This document shows positions 8,080 through 18,904 of a stretch of 64,000 nt of DNA, one piece after another. Below the pieces are notes generated by a model. It searched no databases and was not told where the DNA came from. It saw only the letters and a list, made by a program, of their open reading frames with translations. Position numbers and translations under genes: made by a program. Source of the stretch: Mesoterricola silvestris (GTDB taxonomy: Bacteria; Acidobacteriota; Holophagae; Holophagales; Holophagaceae); assembly GCF_030295405.1 (NCBI RefSeq), contig NZ_AP027080.1:930001-994000 (forward strand). Reading direction: 5' to 3'. How positions within the stretch are numbered: the stretch's first letter is position 1; the number at the start of each line of letters is the position of its first letter.

Positions 8080-10104
8080 TCACCAGATGCGAAGGCAGTC
8101 GGCCGGGGAGCGCCACATGGGCTGGCCTTCCTTCACCCCGAAGGCCTGGTGGAATTCGGGAATATTGGAGAGGGGGCCGATCACCCGCCACTTGGCCGGG
8201 GAATGCACGTCGCTGAGCAGCCGGGTGCGCAGGGCCTCGTCCTTCTGCTGGGTCATCCAGCCCAGGGCATAGCCCAGGAAGTAGCGCTGCATGGGGGTCA
8301 GGCCGCCGATCTTCTCGCCCTTGCGGTACTGTTCGGTCTTCTTGAAGGCGTCGATGCCCAGGAGGATCCCGCCGAAGTCGGCGATGTTCTCGCCCAGGCT
8401 GGCCTTGCCGTTGATGTGGAGGCCCGGCAGGGGCTCGTAGGCGTCGAACTGGCGGATCATCCCCGCGGCCCGGGCGTTGAACTTCGCCCCGTCCTCCGGG
8501 GTCCACCAATCGGCGAGGTTGCCCTTGGCGTCGAACTGGCGGCCCTCGTCGTCGAAGCCGTGGGTGATCTCATGGCCGATGGTGGAGCCGCCGGTGTAGC
8601 CGTACACCAGGGCGTCGTCCAGGTCCGCGTCGGCCACGCCGGGGACCATCATCTGGGCGGCGGGGAGCACGATCTCGTTGTTGGAGGGGTTGTAGTAGGC
8701 GTTGTAGGTCTGGGGGGTCATGTGCCACTCGGTGCGGTCCACGGGCTTGCCGAACCGGGACAGCATGTCCGCGAAGCGCCAGCGGGAGGCGTTCATCATG
8801 TTGCCGCAGTAGGAATCCCGGGTGACCACCAGGGCCGAGAAGTCCTTCCACCGGTCCGGGTAGCCCACCTTCTTGGTGATGCCGGCCAGCTTGACCTGGG
8901 CCTTGGCCTTGGTCTCGGGGCTCATCCAGTCCAGGCGCTCGATGCGCTCCTTGTAGGCGCCGCGGATGCCTTCCACCATGGCGTCGTAGCGGCGCTTGGC
9001 GGTCTCGGTGAAGTACTGCTTCACAAAGAGCTTGCCCAGCAGCATGCCCATGGCCTGTTCCTGGGCGTCCAGGACCCGCTTCCAGCGGTCCCGGGGCTGG
9101 CGCTGGCCGGAGAGGGCCTGGCCGTAGAACTTGAAGTGCTCCTCCTGGAAGGCCTTGCCCAGGTAGTCCGCGTAGGTGTCCACCAGGCGCAGGCGCAGGT
9201 AGTCCTGGAGCACGGCCACGGGGGTGCTGGCCAGAAGCGTCTCCAGGGCCCCGAAGAATTCCGGCTGGCCCACGATGACCGTGGCCGGGCGCAGGCCCCA
9301 TTCCCCGAAGCGCTCCGCCCAGGGGATGGAAGGCGTGCGGGAGGCGGTGAGCTCGGCGGGGGTCATCTTGTTGTAGTTCTTTTCGGGATCCCGCAGCTCC
9401 TCGAGCTTCCGGGCGGCCTTGGCCAGGGCCGTCTCGAAGGCCATGACCCGGATGGCGGCGTCCCCGGCCTTGTCCCGGCCCAGGAGGTGGAGGGTCCGGT
9501 CCAGGTGGGTGAGGTAGGCTTCGCGGATCCGGGCGACGCCCTTTTCGGGGTTGAAGTAGAAGTCCCGCTCGGGCAGGCCGAGGCCGCCCTGGTAGAGGTG
9601 CACGGCCATCTCGTCGCTGTTCTTCTCGTCCTGCTCCACCGAAACGGCGAAGAAGGCCCGGGTGCGCAGGGGGGCCCAGGCGAAGGCCAGGTTCACGGCG
9701 TCCCGGGCGGACCGGAGGGCGTCCACCTTGGCCAGCTCGGCCTTGAGGGGCCCGAGGCCGAGGCGCTCGGTGCGGGCCTCGTCCGAGGCCGCGGCCCAGA
9801 AGTCCCCCACCTTGCGGGAATCGGCGTCCGTGGGCTTGGCCGCGGCCTGCTCGTTGATGGCCCGGAGGTTGGCATAGGTCTGCTCCCGCAGGACCTTGCC
9901 GATGCCCCAGACGGATTCCGAGGGGGGGATGGGGTTGCGCTTGAGCCAGCCGCCCACCGCGTAGGTGAAGAAGTCCACCCCCGGGTCCACGGAGGTGTCC
10001 ATGACGGTGGCCAGGTAGTCGGCCTTGGGGGCGGGGGGCGGCGCCGCGACGGCGCAGGCCGTGAACGCGCAAAGCGCGGCCAGGTGGGTGGGACGGTAGG
10101 TCAT
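8080..10104 (-). CDS. Secreted M13-family zinc metallopeptidase (neprilysin/PepO-like)
   Basis: 674 residues from the ATG at 10104, chosen because it opens with a signal peptide (MTYRPTHLAALCAFTACAVA); the FTAC could be a weak lipobox. The mature protein starts with the M13 N-terminal domain (DPGVDFFTYAVGGWLKRNPI, ~35-55). The zinc site is GHEITHGFDDEG with His511, Glu512 and His515, followed by ENIADFGG, which supplies the third ligand Glu. NAYYNPSNNEIVLPAAQ and the C-terminal CRIW-like ending (ADCLRIW) are family hallmarks. It should digest peptides outside the cytoplasm. It is monocistronic, convergent with the PfkB gene with no spacer. Confidence 0.95.
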   Translation of the reverse strand: MTYRPTHLAALCAFTACAVAAPPPAPKADYLATVMDTSVDPGVDFFTYAVGGWLKRNPIPPSESVWGIGKVLREQTYANLRAINEQAAAKPTDADSRKVGDFWAAASDEARTERLGLGPLKAELAKVDALRSARDAVNLAFAWAPLRTRAFFAVSVEQDEKNSDEMAVHLYQGGLGLPERDFYFNPEKGVARIREAYLTHLDRTLHLLGRDKAGDAAIRVMAFETALAKAARKLEELRDPEKNYNKMTPAELTASRTPSIPWAERFGEWGLRPATVIVGQPEFFGALETLLASTPVAVLQDYLRLRLVDTYADYLGKAFQEEHFKFYGQALSGQRQPRDRWKRVLDAQEQAMGMLLGKLFVKQYFTETAKRRYDAMVEGIRGAYKERIERLDWMSPETKAKAQVKLAGITKKVGYPDRWKDFSALVVTRDSYCGNMMNASRWRFADMLSRFGKPVDRTEWHMTPQTYNAYYNPSNNEIVLPAAQMMVPGVADADLDDALVYGYTGGSTIGHEITHGFDDEGRQFDAKGNLADWWTPEDGAKFNARAAGMIRQFDAYEPLPGLHINGKASLGENIADFGGILLGIDAFKKTEQYRKGEKIGGLTPMQRYFLGYALGWMTQQKDEALRTRLLSDVHSPAKWRVIGPLSNIPEFHQAFGVKEGQPMWRSPADCLRIW

Positions 10105-10159
10105 GGGCAGCTCCGTATCATTAGACGATGCTAACAGGCTCCTGATTTGACGGTGGCGC

Positions 10160-10450
10160 CCGGGAAACGGGGGGGCCGGGTCCCCCCAATTCGCCCCGGT
10201 TCGTCGTCGCCGGACAAGCCGGCGCCGACGGAAAGCTCTGGGCAGGGTCATGAGGCCTGGGTTCGCACCCTCCAACTTCGTTGGGTGGGGAGGCGAAACG
10301 GGCTTAGCGGCTCTCCTGGAGGCTTCTGGCTTGTGGGATGGCTGCCGAAGGGGCTTCGACTCGCTGCGAGTGGAATTGTGCAGTGCGAGTCAGGCGCCGA
10401 CAAAAGCTTGTGGAGGCTGGCTTCTGATCATGCCGCTCCCGGCTTCGGAA
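10160..10450. repeat. REP-like hairpin and diverged palindromic region, family 2, copy 1
   Basis: This 350-base gap has no convincing gene. It holds ATTCGCCCCGGTTCG (10189-10203) and a hairpin at 10202-10230 (CGTCGTCGCCGG, loop ACAAG, CCGGCGCCGACG; one mismatch). Further right are CCAACTTCGTTGG (a perfect small palindrome) and CGCTGCGAGTGGA. The same pieces, GCCCCGGTTCG, ACAAGC and CGCTGCRAGTGGA, occur in the larger copy at 18905-19320. Confidence 0.65.
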
Positions 10451-10454
10451 CGGC

Positions 10455-11225
10455 TTAGTCAAACGCGGGGGGGCCCTCCATGCGATAGGCCAGCAGGCAA
10501 GCATCTTTGCGTCCCGGGAGGGGGATGCGCAGGGTGGGGGTCCGGCCGGGCACTTCGAAGGTGTTGCTCACGAACAGGGTTCCCGGGCGCATCTCCCGCC
10601 GGGCCTTCTCCCACAACCGGGGCATGGGGGCGGGGCTGAGGAAGGCGTACACCAGCTCGAACCCCGAAAGGTCCTGGTTCCAGAGGCTGCCCAGGTGGAC
10701 CCGGCAGTTGCCCCGCAGGGGCAGGGTGCGGAGCCAGGCCAGGGCGAAGGTGAGGGGGGAGGCCTCCACCCCCAGGAAGAACCCGTCCGGCCGAGCCCGG
10801 GCCAGGAAGGCCAGGGGGCCCCCCAGTCCCGCGCCCAGGTCGGCCAGGCGCAGCAGGCCCGGGGGGCACAGGGAAAGGAGGGCTTCCCAGGCGGCCCGGT
10901 TGGAATTGTAGAGGGGCACCCGGGTGAGGATGCCGCCCCCGTAGATCAGGAGCAGGGAGACAAGGGCCGCCGGCCACACCCAGGTGGGCGGCGGGTGGCG
11001 GAGCAGCAGGTCCAGGAGCCAGGGCAGGAACAGCATGCCCGGCACCCACCGGGGCCCCAGCCCCAGGCCCAGCCCGATGCCGGCGGCCAGGATGCCCATG
11101 AGCAGCACCGCCGGCCGCCCCTGCAGGGCGATCGGCAGGAGCCCCGACCGGGCCACCGCCAGGAGCAGGGCATAGGCGACCGCCTGGGCAAGGACGGCCC
11201 GGAGAATGGGGGACCCGAAACGCAT
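10455..11225 (-). CDS. Membrane-anchored class I SAM-dependent methyltransferase-like protein
   Basis: 256 residues. The first ~100 residues are very hydrophobic with about four membrane segments (AVAYALLLAVARSGLLPIAL, VLLMGILAAGIGLGLGLG, PGMLFLPWLLDLLL, WVWPAALVSLLLIYGGGILT). The cytosolic C-terminal half is a Rossmann methyltransferase: ADLGAGLGGPLAFLARARPD is the SAM motif, FLGVEASPLTFALAW carries the acidic residue after strand 2, and FELVYAFLSPAPMP is motif IV. Related proteins are found as lone membrane methyltransferases of unknown substrate. The ATG at 11225 is followed upstream by repeat copy A, which separates it from the 102-residue gene. Confidence 0.8.
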   Translation of the reverse strand: MRFGSPILRAVLAQAVAYALLLAVARSGLLPIALQGRPAVLLMGILAAGIGLGLGLGPRWVPGMLFLPWLLDLLLRHPPPTWVWPAALVSLLLIYGGGILTRVPLYNSNRAAWEALLSLCPPGLLRLADLGAGLGGPLAFLARARPDGFFLGVEASPLTFALAWLRTLPLRGNCRVHLGSLWNQDLSGFELVYAFLSPAPMPRLWEKARREMRPGTLFVSNTFEVPGRTPTLRIPLPGRKDACLLAYRMEGPPAFD

Positions 11226-11270
11226 TCTATGGATTGTAAGCGATTCTTCTCGAGGTCCTCGATGCGGGCC

Positions 11271-11431
11271 TTCATCCCCTTCATCCCTTTCATCCGTCTT
11301 TTATCCCTGTTCCAGCAGGGCCAGCGATGCGTTGAGTCGGCGCTCGCCTTACCCGGGTGCGCCGACCCATCCCTGCCTTGGCCCTGCTGGAACGGGGATA
11401 AAAAATGGATGAAAGGGATGGAGGGGATGAA
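11271..11431. repeat. Palindromic intergenic repeat, family 1, copy A (inverted orientation)
   Basis: Left arm 11271-11323 and right arm 11379-11431 are 53-base inverted repeats with only about four mismatches; each holds tandem TTCATCCC units (left) or GGGATGAA units (right) and CCAGCAGGGCCA/TGGCCCTGCTGG. The 55-base loop folds again: GTCGGCGC pairs with GCGCCGAC. Relative to the copies at 27734 and 56401 the loop GGGATGGGTCGGCGCA reads on the minus strand, so this copy is flipped. Confidence 0.85.
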
Positions 11432-11508
11432 AGAAGGCCATGCGGAAGCCTCCGGCCCATCCCAAGAGCGTTTCGCCCCCGGCAGGGGGCGTGAACGCGT
11501 ACCGGGGA

Positions 11509-11817
11509 TCAGGCTTTCAGGAAGCGTATGCGGGCGGAGACGCCGGCCTCCCATTGGCGGCCGTCCGCTTTGTAGAAGGCGCCCAGGTTCACCTTGGGGG
11601 AGGGGTTCACGGAGGCCTGGACGCCGGCGGCCCAGGAGCGGCCGTCGGTGGAGAGGGTCCCGGCCACGGAACCGCGGGGGGAGGTGCGGCCCACCTCCAC
11701 CTGGCCCCGCACGGGGGGCAGGGTGAAGGAGAGATCGAGGGTGCCGCCGGAACCCCGCACCTGGGCGAGGTCCTCGGGGGTCAGTGCGGGCAGGGGGGTA
11801 GCAGGGCCGTGGGCCAT
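11509..11817 (-). CDS. Small uncharacterised beta-rich protein (102 aa)
   Basis: No family recognised. The ATG at 11817 is preceded by an excellent ribosome site (AAGGAG, 7 bases), which with the codon pattern makes it a real gene. There is no signal peptide. From residue ~25 it alternates hydrophobic and polar residues (TLDLSFTLPPVRGQVEVGR, SWAAGVQASVN, VNLGAFYKADGRQWEAGVSA) and ends in ARIRFLKA, resembling the strands and terminal aromatic signature of small beta-barrels, but with only ~6 strands and no export signal. It stands alone between the repeat and gluQ, divergent from gluQ. Confidence 0.65.
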   Translation of the reverse strand: MAHGPATPLPALTPEDLAQVRGSGGTLDLSFTLPPVRGQVEVGRTSPRGSVAGTLSTDGRSWAAGVQASVNPSPKVNLGAFYKADGRQWEAGVSARIRFLKA

Positions 11818-11970
11818 GGGTGCTCCTTACTTAAAGGGTTTTGAATGCCTCCCGGGGGTGGGAGTGGTTCGATTGAACCGGGAATCCGGGGGGCTGCCAA
11901 GTGGGAAATTCAATAAGTTTTGAATGTAAATTTACCAGTTCATTCATGCCTCCACAGGTATCCTGGAGCG

Positions 11971-12876
11971 ATGGAATGCATCGGCCGCTTTGCTCCTTCC
12001 CCCACCGGGGAGCTCCACCTGGGCAATCTGCGCACGGCCCTGGCCTCGTGGCTCTCCGCCCGGGCGGGGGGCGGGCGGTGGGTGATCCGCATGGAGGACG
12101 TGGACACCGCCCGGTGCCGCTCCACCCTGGGGGAGGCGCAGCTGCGGGACCTGGCGGCCCTGGGCCTGGAAAGCGACGGCCCCGTGCTCTGGCAGTCCCG
12201 GCGCGCGGGGGCCTACCAGGCCGCGCTCCAGCGCCTCTTCGGGGCGGGCCTGCTCTATCCCTGCGCTTGCACCCGCAAGGACCTGGCCGCCATGGCCTCG
12301 GCGCCCCACCTGGACGAGGGCCTGCGGCCCTACCCGGGCACCTGCCGGCACCGGGCGCTGCCCTTCCTGAGGCCCGACGCCCTGCGCTTCCGGGTTCCGG
12401 ACGGGGCCGTGGACTGGGAGGACCTCCTGCGGGGCCCCCAGCGGGACGACCCCGCCGCCCTCACCGGGGATCCCCTCCTGCACCGCCGGGACGGGTGCTA
12501 TGCCTACCACCTGGCCGTGGTGGTGGACGACGCCGCCCAGGGCGTGACGGAGGTCGTGCGGGGCCTGGACCTGCGCGGGGTCACCGCCACCCAGGCCCGG
12601 CTCCAGGAGGCCCTGGGCCTGCCGCGCCCCGCCTACGCGCACCTGGGCCTGGTGACCGCCCCCGGGGGCTCCCGCCTGGGCAAGCGGGACGGGGCCCTGG
12701 GCCTGGCCCTCCTGGCCCACCGGGGCGTGGACCCGGCGCGGGTGCTGGGGTGGCTGGGGTGGAGCCTGGGCTGCCTGGAGCGCCCGGAACCGGCCCGGCT
12801 GGAGGAACTGCTCCCCGGATTCAGCTGGTCGCGGGTCCCCGCGGGGCCGGTGGAGGCCCCGGCGGATTGGATCTAG
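11971..12876 (+). CDS. gluQ: Glutamyl-Q tRNA(Asp) synthetase
   Basis: 301 residues; it activates glutamate and transfers it to queuosine in the tRNA-Asp anticodon. It is a truncated GluRS catalytic domain without an anticodon-binding domain. Motifs: FAPSPTGELHLGNLRTAL (HIGH-like) right after the start, IRMEDVDTAR, and SRLGKRDGALGL in place of KMSKS. The zinc site expected for this subfamily is intact: CAC (in LYPCACTRKD) plus Y and C of YPGTCRHR. I chose the ATG at 11971, preceded by TGGAG, rather than an in-frame ATG 51 bases upstream. The next gene is convergent rpsT. Confidence 0.93.
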   Translation: MECIGRFAPSPTGELHLGNLRTALASWLSARAGGGRWVIRMEDVDTARCRSTLGEAQLRDLAALGLESDGPVLWQSRRAGAYQAALQRLFGAGLLYPCACTRKDLAAMASAPHLDEGLRPYPGTCRHRALPFLRPDALRFRVPDGAVDWEDLLRGPQRDDPAALTGDPLLHRRDGCYAYHLAVVVDDAAQGVTEVVRGLDLRGVTATQARLQEALGLPRPAYAHLGLVTAPGGSRLGKRDGALGLALLAHRGVDPARVLGWLGWSLGCLERPEPARLEELLPGFSWSRVPAGPVEAPADWI

Positions 12877-12885
12877 GTACGCGCA

Positions 12886-12909
12886 ACAGCCCGGCCGAAG
12901 CCGGGCTGT
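12886..12909. terminator. GC hairpin between convergent gluQ and rpsT
   Basis: Perfect 10-base stem ACAGCCCGGC, loop CGAA, GCCGGGCTGT, located 9 bases after the gluQ stop and 21 bases beyond the rpsT stop. There is no T-run on either strand, so it may act as a weak bidirectional terminator or as an mRNA 3-prime end stabiliser. Confidence 0.6.
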
Positions 12910-12930
12910 GCCATCGCCGGGATGGAGGCG

Positions 12931-13194
12931 CTAGGCCAGGCCGTTGACCTTGAGGGTCAGGCGGCTCTTGTAGCGGTTGGCGGCGTTCTTGTGCAGGACG
13001 CCCTTGCGGCAGGCCTTGTCCACCACGCCCAGGGTCTTGGGCAGGAGGGTGGTGGCCTCGGCCTTGTTGCCGGTCGCCACGGCCACGAGGAACCGCTTGA
13101 TGGCGGACTTCATGGTGGAACGGTTGGCGCGGTTGCGCAGACGAGCTTCCACGTCGTGGGCGGCTTTCTTGGCGGCGGACTTGTGATTGGCCAT
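12931..13194 (-). CDS. rpsT: Small ribosomal subunit protein bS20
   Basis: 87 residues, the usual S20 length. The sequence starts MANHKSAAKKAAHDVEARLR and has the expected basic three-helix pattern (NRANRSTMKSAIKRFLVAV, GVLHKNAANRYKSRLTLKV). It binds 16S rRNA in the small-subunit body. The ATG at 13194 follows CAGGAGTCAGGATTC; longer in-frame starts upstream would add non-homologous residues. It is monocistronic with its own promoter (13277-13304) and ends against a hairpin shared with gluQ. Confidence 0.96.
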   Translation of the reverse strand: MANHKSAAKKAAHDVEARLRNRANRSTMKSAIKRFLVAVATGNKAEATTLLPKTLGVVDKACRKGVLHKNAANRYKSRLTLKVNGLA

Positions 13195-13276
13195 GAATCC
13201 TGACTCCTGGATACCTGATAATTCGACCCGCAGGGCGTACGGACAGACTGAATGTCGCCCATGAAGGCGAAGAATC

Positions 13277-13304
13277 ATCATACCCCTGCCAGCCCTGAAT
13301 TCAA
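13277..13304 (-). promoter_or_regulatory. Sigma-70-type promoter of rpsT
   Basis: On the minus strand: -35 TTGAAT (13304-13299), 16-base spacer, -10 TATGAT (13282-13277). Transcription would start near 13270 and give a ~75-base leader. It is a close match to consensus in an otherwise GC-rich region, and suits a strongly expressed ribosomal protein gene. Confidence 0.6.
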
Positions 13305-13414
13305 GGGGAAAGACCTCAACAAAGGCCAAAGTTGGGGCTTCCCGGCGGCCCCCGCTTCCTTCATCCTGGTTGGAGGCCCCTGGCTTCCGGATCGTGGATT
13401 GTCATGGAGCGGGC

Positions 13415-15214
13415 ATGGAGCAGGTGAAAAAGGCATTCATTGAGGCCCTGGCGGCGGCGTTGCCCGGGCAGGAGATCATCCTGGAGCGGCCCCGGTCGGG
13501 GGAGATGGGCGACCTGGCCTACCCCTGCTTCAAGGCGGCCAAGGCCCTGGGGAAGAACCCCGCCCAGTTGGCCAAGGACCTGGCGGCCGAGCTGCGCCTG
13601 GAGGGCGCCGGGATCCTGGCGGCGGGACCCTACCTGAACCTGCGCCTGGAACCCGCCACCCGGGCCCGGATCCTCCTGGAGGCCCTCCTGGGCACGCGGC
13701 CCTACGGCTCGGGCGACCCCAACGGGGAGGTGGTGATCGTGGAGTACAGCTCCCCGAACATCGCCAAGCTCTTCACCATCGGCCACCTGCGCTCGACCAT
13801 GATCGGCCACGCCCAGGCCCAGGTGAACCGCTACCTGGGCTGCGAGGTGGTCCGCATCAACCACCTGGGCGACTGGGGCACCCAGTTCGGGACCCTGCTG
13901 GCGGCCTACAAGCACTGGGCCGAGGCGGAGAACCCCGCCCTGGAGCTGGACTTCCCCTGGGCCGACGAGATCCCGGAGAAGCTGAGGAGCCCCCTGTACC
14001 GGCTCTTCCAGCTCTACGTGCGCTTCCACGGGGCCGAGGAGGAGGATCCTGCGCTGCGGGAGGAGGCCCGGGACTGGTTCCGGCGCCTGGAGGAGGGGGA
14101 CCCCGAGGCCCGGCGCCTGTGGAGCTGGTTCCGGGAGATCAGCCTGCGCACCTTCAACCGCATCTACCAGCGCCTGGGGGTGGCCTTCGACCACCTGGAG
14201 ATGGGCGAGGCCTTCTACCAGGACCAGCTGGTCCCGGCCATGCGGCGCCTGGAGGAGGCCGGACTGCTGGTGGAGGGGCAGAACGGCGCCCGCATCGTGG
14301 ACCTGGAGGACGTGGGCATCGCCACCCCCTGCCTGGTGCAGAAGGCGGACGGCGCCAGCATCTACGCCACCCGGGACCTGGCGGCGGCCATGTACCGCAA
14401 GGAGACCTTCCACTTCGACCGCTGCATCTACGTGGTGGGCGCGGACCAGATCCTGCATTTCCAGCAGATATTCGCCGTCATGACGAAGCTTGACCCCTGG
14501 TTCCAGGGGCGCATGGTCCACACCCCCTTCGGCATGATCAACCTGCCCGAGGGCAAGATGTCCACCCGCAAGGGCAACGTCATCTTCCTGGAGGACGTGC
14601 TGGACGAGGCGGTGGCCCGGGTCACGGCCATCATCGACGAGAAGAACCCGGACCTGCCCGCCAAGGCGGAGGTGGCCGAGATGCTGGGGCTGGGGGCGGT
14701 GGTCTTCTTCAACGCCCTCAACGACCGGGTCAAGTCCATCACCTTCACCTGGGACCGGGTCATCGCCCTGGACGGGGACACGGGGCCCTACGTGCAGTAC
14801 GCCCACGCCCGCATCTGCTCGGTGCTGCGCAAGGCCGGGGGGGACTGGGCGGACCTGGCCCGGCCCGTCCAGGCGCCCACGCCCGATTCGGCGGTGGTGG
14901 CCTACGGCGCCGCCCCGCTTCCCGCGGACCTGGCGGGCCTCGCGGACGCCCCGGCCCAGGCGCTGCTCTTCGAGCTGGCGGGATTGCCGGACGCCCTGCG
15001 CACCATGGCGCGGGAGAACATGGCCACGGCCCTGGCGCGCCAGCTGCTGTCGGTGGCCAAGGCATTCTCGGGCTTCTACACCAACTGCCCGATCCTCTGG
15101 GCGGAAAATACCGCCGAAGTGCGGGACGCGCGGCTCGCGCTCTGCGTGGCCACGGCGCGGGCGCTGCGGCAGGGGCTCTTCCTCATGGGCATCCAGGCCC
15201 CCGAGGAGATGTGA
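13415..15214 (+). CDS. argS: Arginyl-tRNA synthetase
   Basis: 599 residues from the ATG at 13415 (MEQVKKAFIEALAAAL), which has GGAG 7 bases upstream; an in-frame ATG 45 bases earlier lacks this. It attaches arginine to tRNA-Arg. The N-terminal Add1 domain (1-110) is followed by the Rossmann catalytic domain with SSPNIAKLFTIGHLRSTMIGH (HIGH region), and GKMSTRKGN carries a KMSK-like loop. The C-terminal DALR anticodon-binding domain ends with FLMGIQAPEEM. It is the first gene of argS-pyrG-tkt, with gaps of 39 and 43 bases, probably one transcript. Confidence 0.96.
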   Translation: MEQVKKAFIEALAAALPGQEIILERPRSGEMGDLAYPCFKAAKALGKNPAQLAKDLAAELRLEGAGILAAGPYLNLRLEPATRARILLEALLGTRPYGSGDPNGEVVIVEYSSPNIAKLFTIGHLRSTMIGHAQAQVNRYLGCEVVRINHLGDWGTQFGTLLAAYKHWAEAENPALELDFPWADEIPEKLRSPLYRLFQLYVRFHGAEEEDPALREEARDWFRRLEEGDPEARRLWSWFREISLRTFNRIYQRLGVAFDHLEMGEAFYQDQLVPAMRRLEEAGLLVEGQNGARIVDLEDVGIATPCLVQKADGASIYATRDLAAAMYRKETFHFDRCIYVVGADQILHFQQIFAVMTKLDPWFQGRMVHTPFGMINLPEGKMSTRKGNVIFLEDVLDEAVARVTAIIDEKNPDLPAKAEVAEMLGLGAVVFFNALNDRVKSITFTWDRVIALDGDTGPYVQYAHARICSVLRKAGGDWADLARPVQAPTPDSAVVAYGAAPLPADLAGLADAPAQALLFELAGLPDALRTMARENMATALARQLLSVAKAFSGFYTNCPILWAENTAEVRDARLALCVATARALRQGLFLMGIQAPEEM

Positions 15215-16852
<1,638 letters not shown>

Positions 16853-16895
16853 TATCCCTCCCATGAGACAATCAACTTCTTCCATGAGGTAGCAC

Positions 16896-18893
16896 TTGAC
16901 CTTCGCGGCGACGAACATCGACAAACTCTGCATCGACACCATCCGGTGCCTGGCCATGGACGGCGTCCAGAAGGCCAACAGCGGCCACCCCGGCACCCCC
17001 ATGGCCCAGGCCCCCGCGGCCTACGTGCTCTGGACCAAGTTCCTGAAGCACCACCCCGCCAATCCCCTCTGGGCGGACCGGGACCGCTTCGTGCTCTCCT
17101 GCGGGCACGTGTCCATGCTCATGTATTCCCTCCTGCACCTGGCCGGCTACGGCCTGCCCCTGGACGAGCTCAAGGCCTTCCGCCAGTGGGGCTCCAAGAC
17201 CCCCGGGCACCCCGAGTTCGGCCACACCGCCGGGGTCGAGACCACCACGGGCCCCCTGGGCCAGGGCATCGGCAACGCGGTGGGCATGGCCATCGCGGAG
17301 CGCTGGCTCGCGGACCGCTTCAACCGCCCCGGCTTCAAGGTGGTGGACCACCACACCTACGTGTTCGCCGGGGACGGCGACGTCATGGAGGGCATCGCCC
17401 AGGAGGCCGCCAGCATCGCCGGGCATCTGGCCCTGGAGAAGCTCGTCCTGCTCTACGACAACAATTCCATCACCATCGAAGGCCGCACCGACCTGGCCTT
17501 CACGGAGGACGTGGGCAAGCGCTTCGAGGCCTACGGCTGGCGCGTGCTCAAGGTGGCCGACGGCGAGAACCTGGAGGCCCTGGCCGCGGCCTACGCCGAG
17601 GCCGCCACCCCCTGCGGCAAGCCCACCCTCATCGACTGCCGGACCATCATCGGCTTCCCCGCCCCAACCAAGAAGGACACCCACGGCGCCCACGGCTCCC
17701 CCCTGGGCGAGCCCGAGATCCGGGCCACCAAGGAGATCCTGGGCTGGGATCCCGACGGCCACTTCGTGGTGCCCGCCGAGGCCCAGGCCCACTGGAACGC
17801 CTGCGGCACCCGCGGCGCGGCCGCGGAGGGCGCCTGGAAGGAGCTCTTCGCCTCGTACCGGGCCGCCTTCCCGGAACTGGCCGCGGAGTTCGAGGCCTTC
17901 ATGCGGGGCGAGCTGGCCCCGGGCTGGCAGGAGGCCCTGCCGGTCTTCCAGCCCGGCCAGGACCAGGCCACGCGCGAAGCCGGCGGCAAGGTGCTCAACG
18001 CCCTGGCCGGCAAGCTTCCCAACCTCATCGGCGGTTCCGCCGACCTGGCCCCTTCCAACAACACCCACCTCAAGGACGGCGGCGATTTCGGCCCCCGCGC
18101 CAGCGGGCGCAATTTCCACTGGGGCATCCGCGAGCACGGCATGGGCGCCGTCCTCAACGGCATGGCCCTCCACGGCGGCCTGCGGGTCTTCGGGGCCACC
18201 TTCCTGATCTTCTCGGACTACATGCGCCCCAGCGTGCGCCTCGCGGCCCTCATGGGCCTGCCCGTGGACTACGTGTGGACGCACGATTCCATCGGCGTGG
18301 GCGAGGACGGCCCCACCCACCAGCCCGTGGAACAGGTCATGACCCTGCGCATGATCCCGAACATGACCCTCATCCGCCCCGCCGACGCCAACGAGACCGT
18401 GGAGGCCTGGCGCGAAGCCATGGCCCACGCCAACGGCCCCGTGGGCCTGGCCCTCACCCGCCAGAAGCTCCCCGTGCTGGACCCCGCCAAGGCCAAGGGC
18501 GCCGCCAAGGGCGCCTACGTCCTGGAGGAGGCCAGCTCCGCCCCCCGCCTCATCCTCATGGCCACCGGCAGCGAGGTGCACCTTGCCCTCCAGGCCCGCA
18601 AGGCCCTGGAAGCCGACGGCATCCCCACCCGCGTCGTCTCCATGCCCAGCTGGGAGGTCTTCGCGAGGCAGTCCCCCGCCTACCGCGAGGAGGTCCTCCC
18701 CCGCGCCATCACCGCCCGCGTCTCCATCGAGGCCGGCGTCACCTTCGGCTGGGAGAAGTGGGTGGGCTTCCAGGGCGCCTCCATCGGCCTGGACCGCTTC
18801 GGCGCCTCCGCCCCCGCCGAAGTCCTCTTCGAGAAATTCGGCTTCACCGTCGAGAACGTGGTGAAGGTCGCGAAGGGCGTGGCCGGACTCTAG
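16896..18893 (+). CDS. tkt: Transketolase
   Basis: 665 residues; it transfers two-carbon units between sugar phosphates in the pentose phosphate pathway using thiamine diphosphate. Motifs: [11 protein letters not shown] near the start, the ThDP/Mg site [49 protein letters not shown] (catalytic Glu) and [19 protein letters not shown]. The start is the TTG at 16896, seven bases after GAGGT; no in-frame ATG gives a better N-terminus. It is last in argS-pyrG-tkt and followed by a very long palindrome that probably ends the transcript. Confidence 0.95.
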   Translation: MTFAATNIDKLCIDTIRCLAMDGVQKANSGHPGTPMAQAPAAYVLWTKFLKHHPANPLWADRDRFVLSCGHVSMLMYSLLHLAGYGLPLDELKAFRQWGSKTPGHPEFGHTAGVETTTGPLGQGIGNAVGMAIAERWLADRFNRPGFKVVDHHTYVFAGDGDVMEGIAQEAASIAGHLALEKLVLLYDNNSITIEGRTDLAFTEDVGKRFEAYGWRVLKVADGENLEALAAAYAEAATPCGKPTLIDCRTIIGFPAPTKKDTHGAHGSPLGEPEIRATKEILGWDPDGHFVVPAEAQAHWNACGTRGAAAEGAWKELFASYRAAFPELAAEFEAFMRGELAPGWQEALPVFQPGQDQATREAGGKVLNALAGKLPNLIGGSADLAPSNNTHLKDGGDFGPRASGRNFHWGIREHGMGAVLNGMALHGGLRVFGATFLIFSDYMRPSVRLAALMGLPVDYVWTHDSIGVGEDGPTHQPVEQVMTLRMIPNMTLIRPADANETVEAWREAMAHANGPVGLALTRQKLPVLDPAKAKGAAKGAYVLEEASSAPRLILMATGSEVHLALQARKALEADGIPTRVVSMPSWEVFARQSPAYREEVLPRAITARVSIEAGVTFGWEKWVGFQGASIGLDRFGASAPAEVLFEKFGFTVENVVKVAKGVAGL

Positions 18894-18904
18894 GTACGGG
18901 TCCC

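Noticed and set aside
10250-10639. A 129-codon plus-strand frame downstream of the M13 gene
   Set aside because: It spans the repeat region and then runs antisense to the methyltransferase gene; the sequence is low in complexity and lacks a ribosome site.
11271-11431. Repeat copy A as a CRISPR array because of repeated TTCATCCC units
   Set aside because: The units are 9-10 bases apart, have no unique spacers and form a mirrored arm of a palindrome; no cas genes are present.
16853-16895. A regulatory RNA or attenuator before tkt
   Set aside because: The gap is only 43 bases and has no stable stem; an operon with pyrG explains it.
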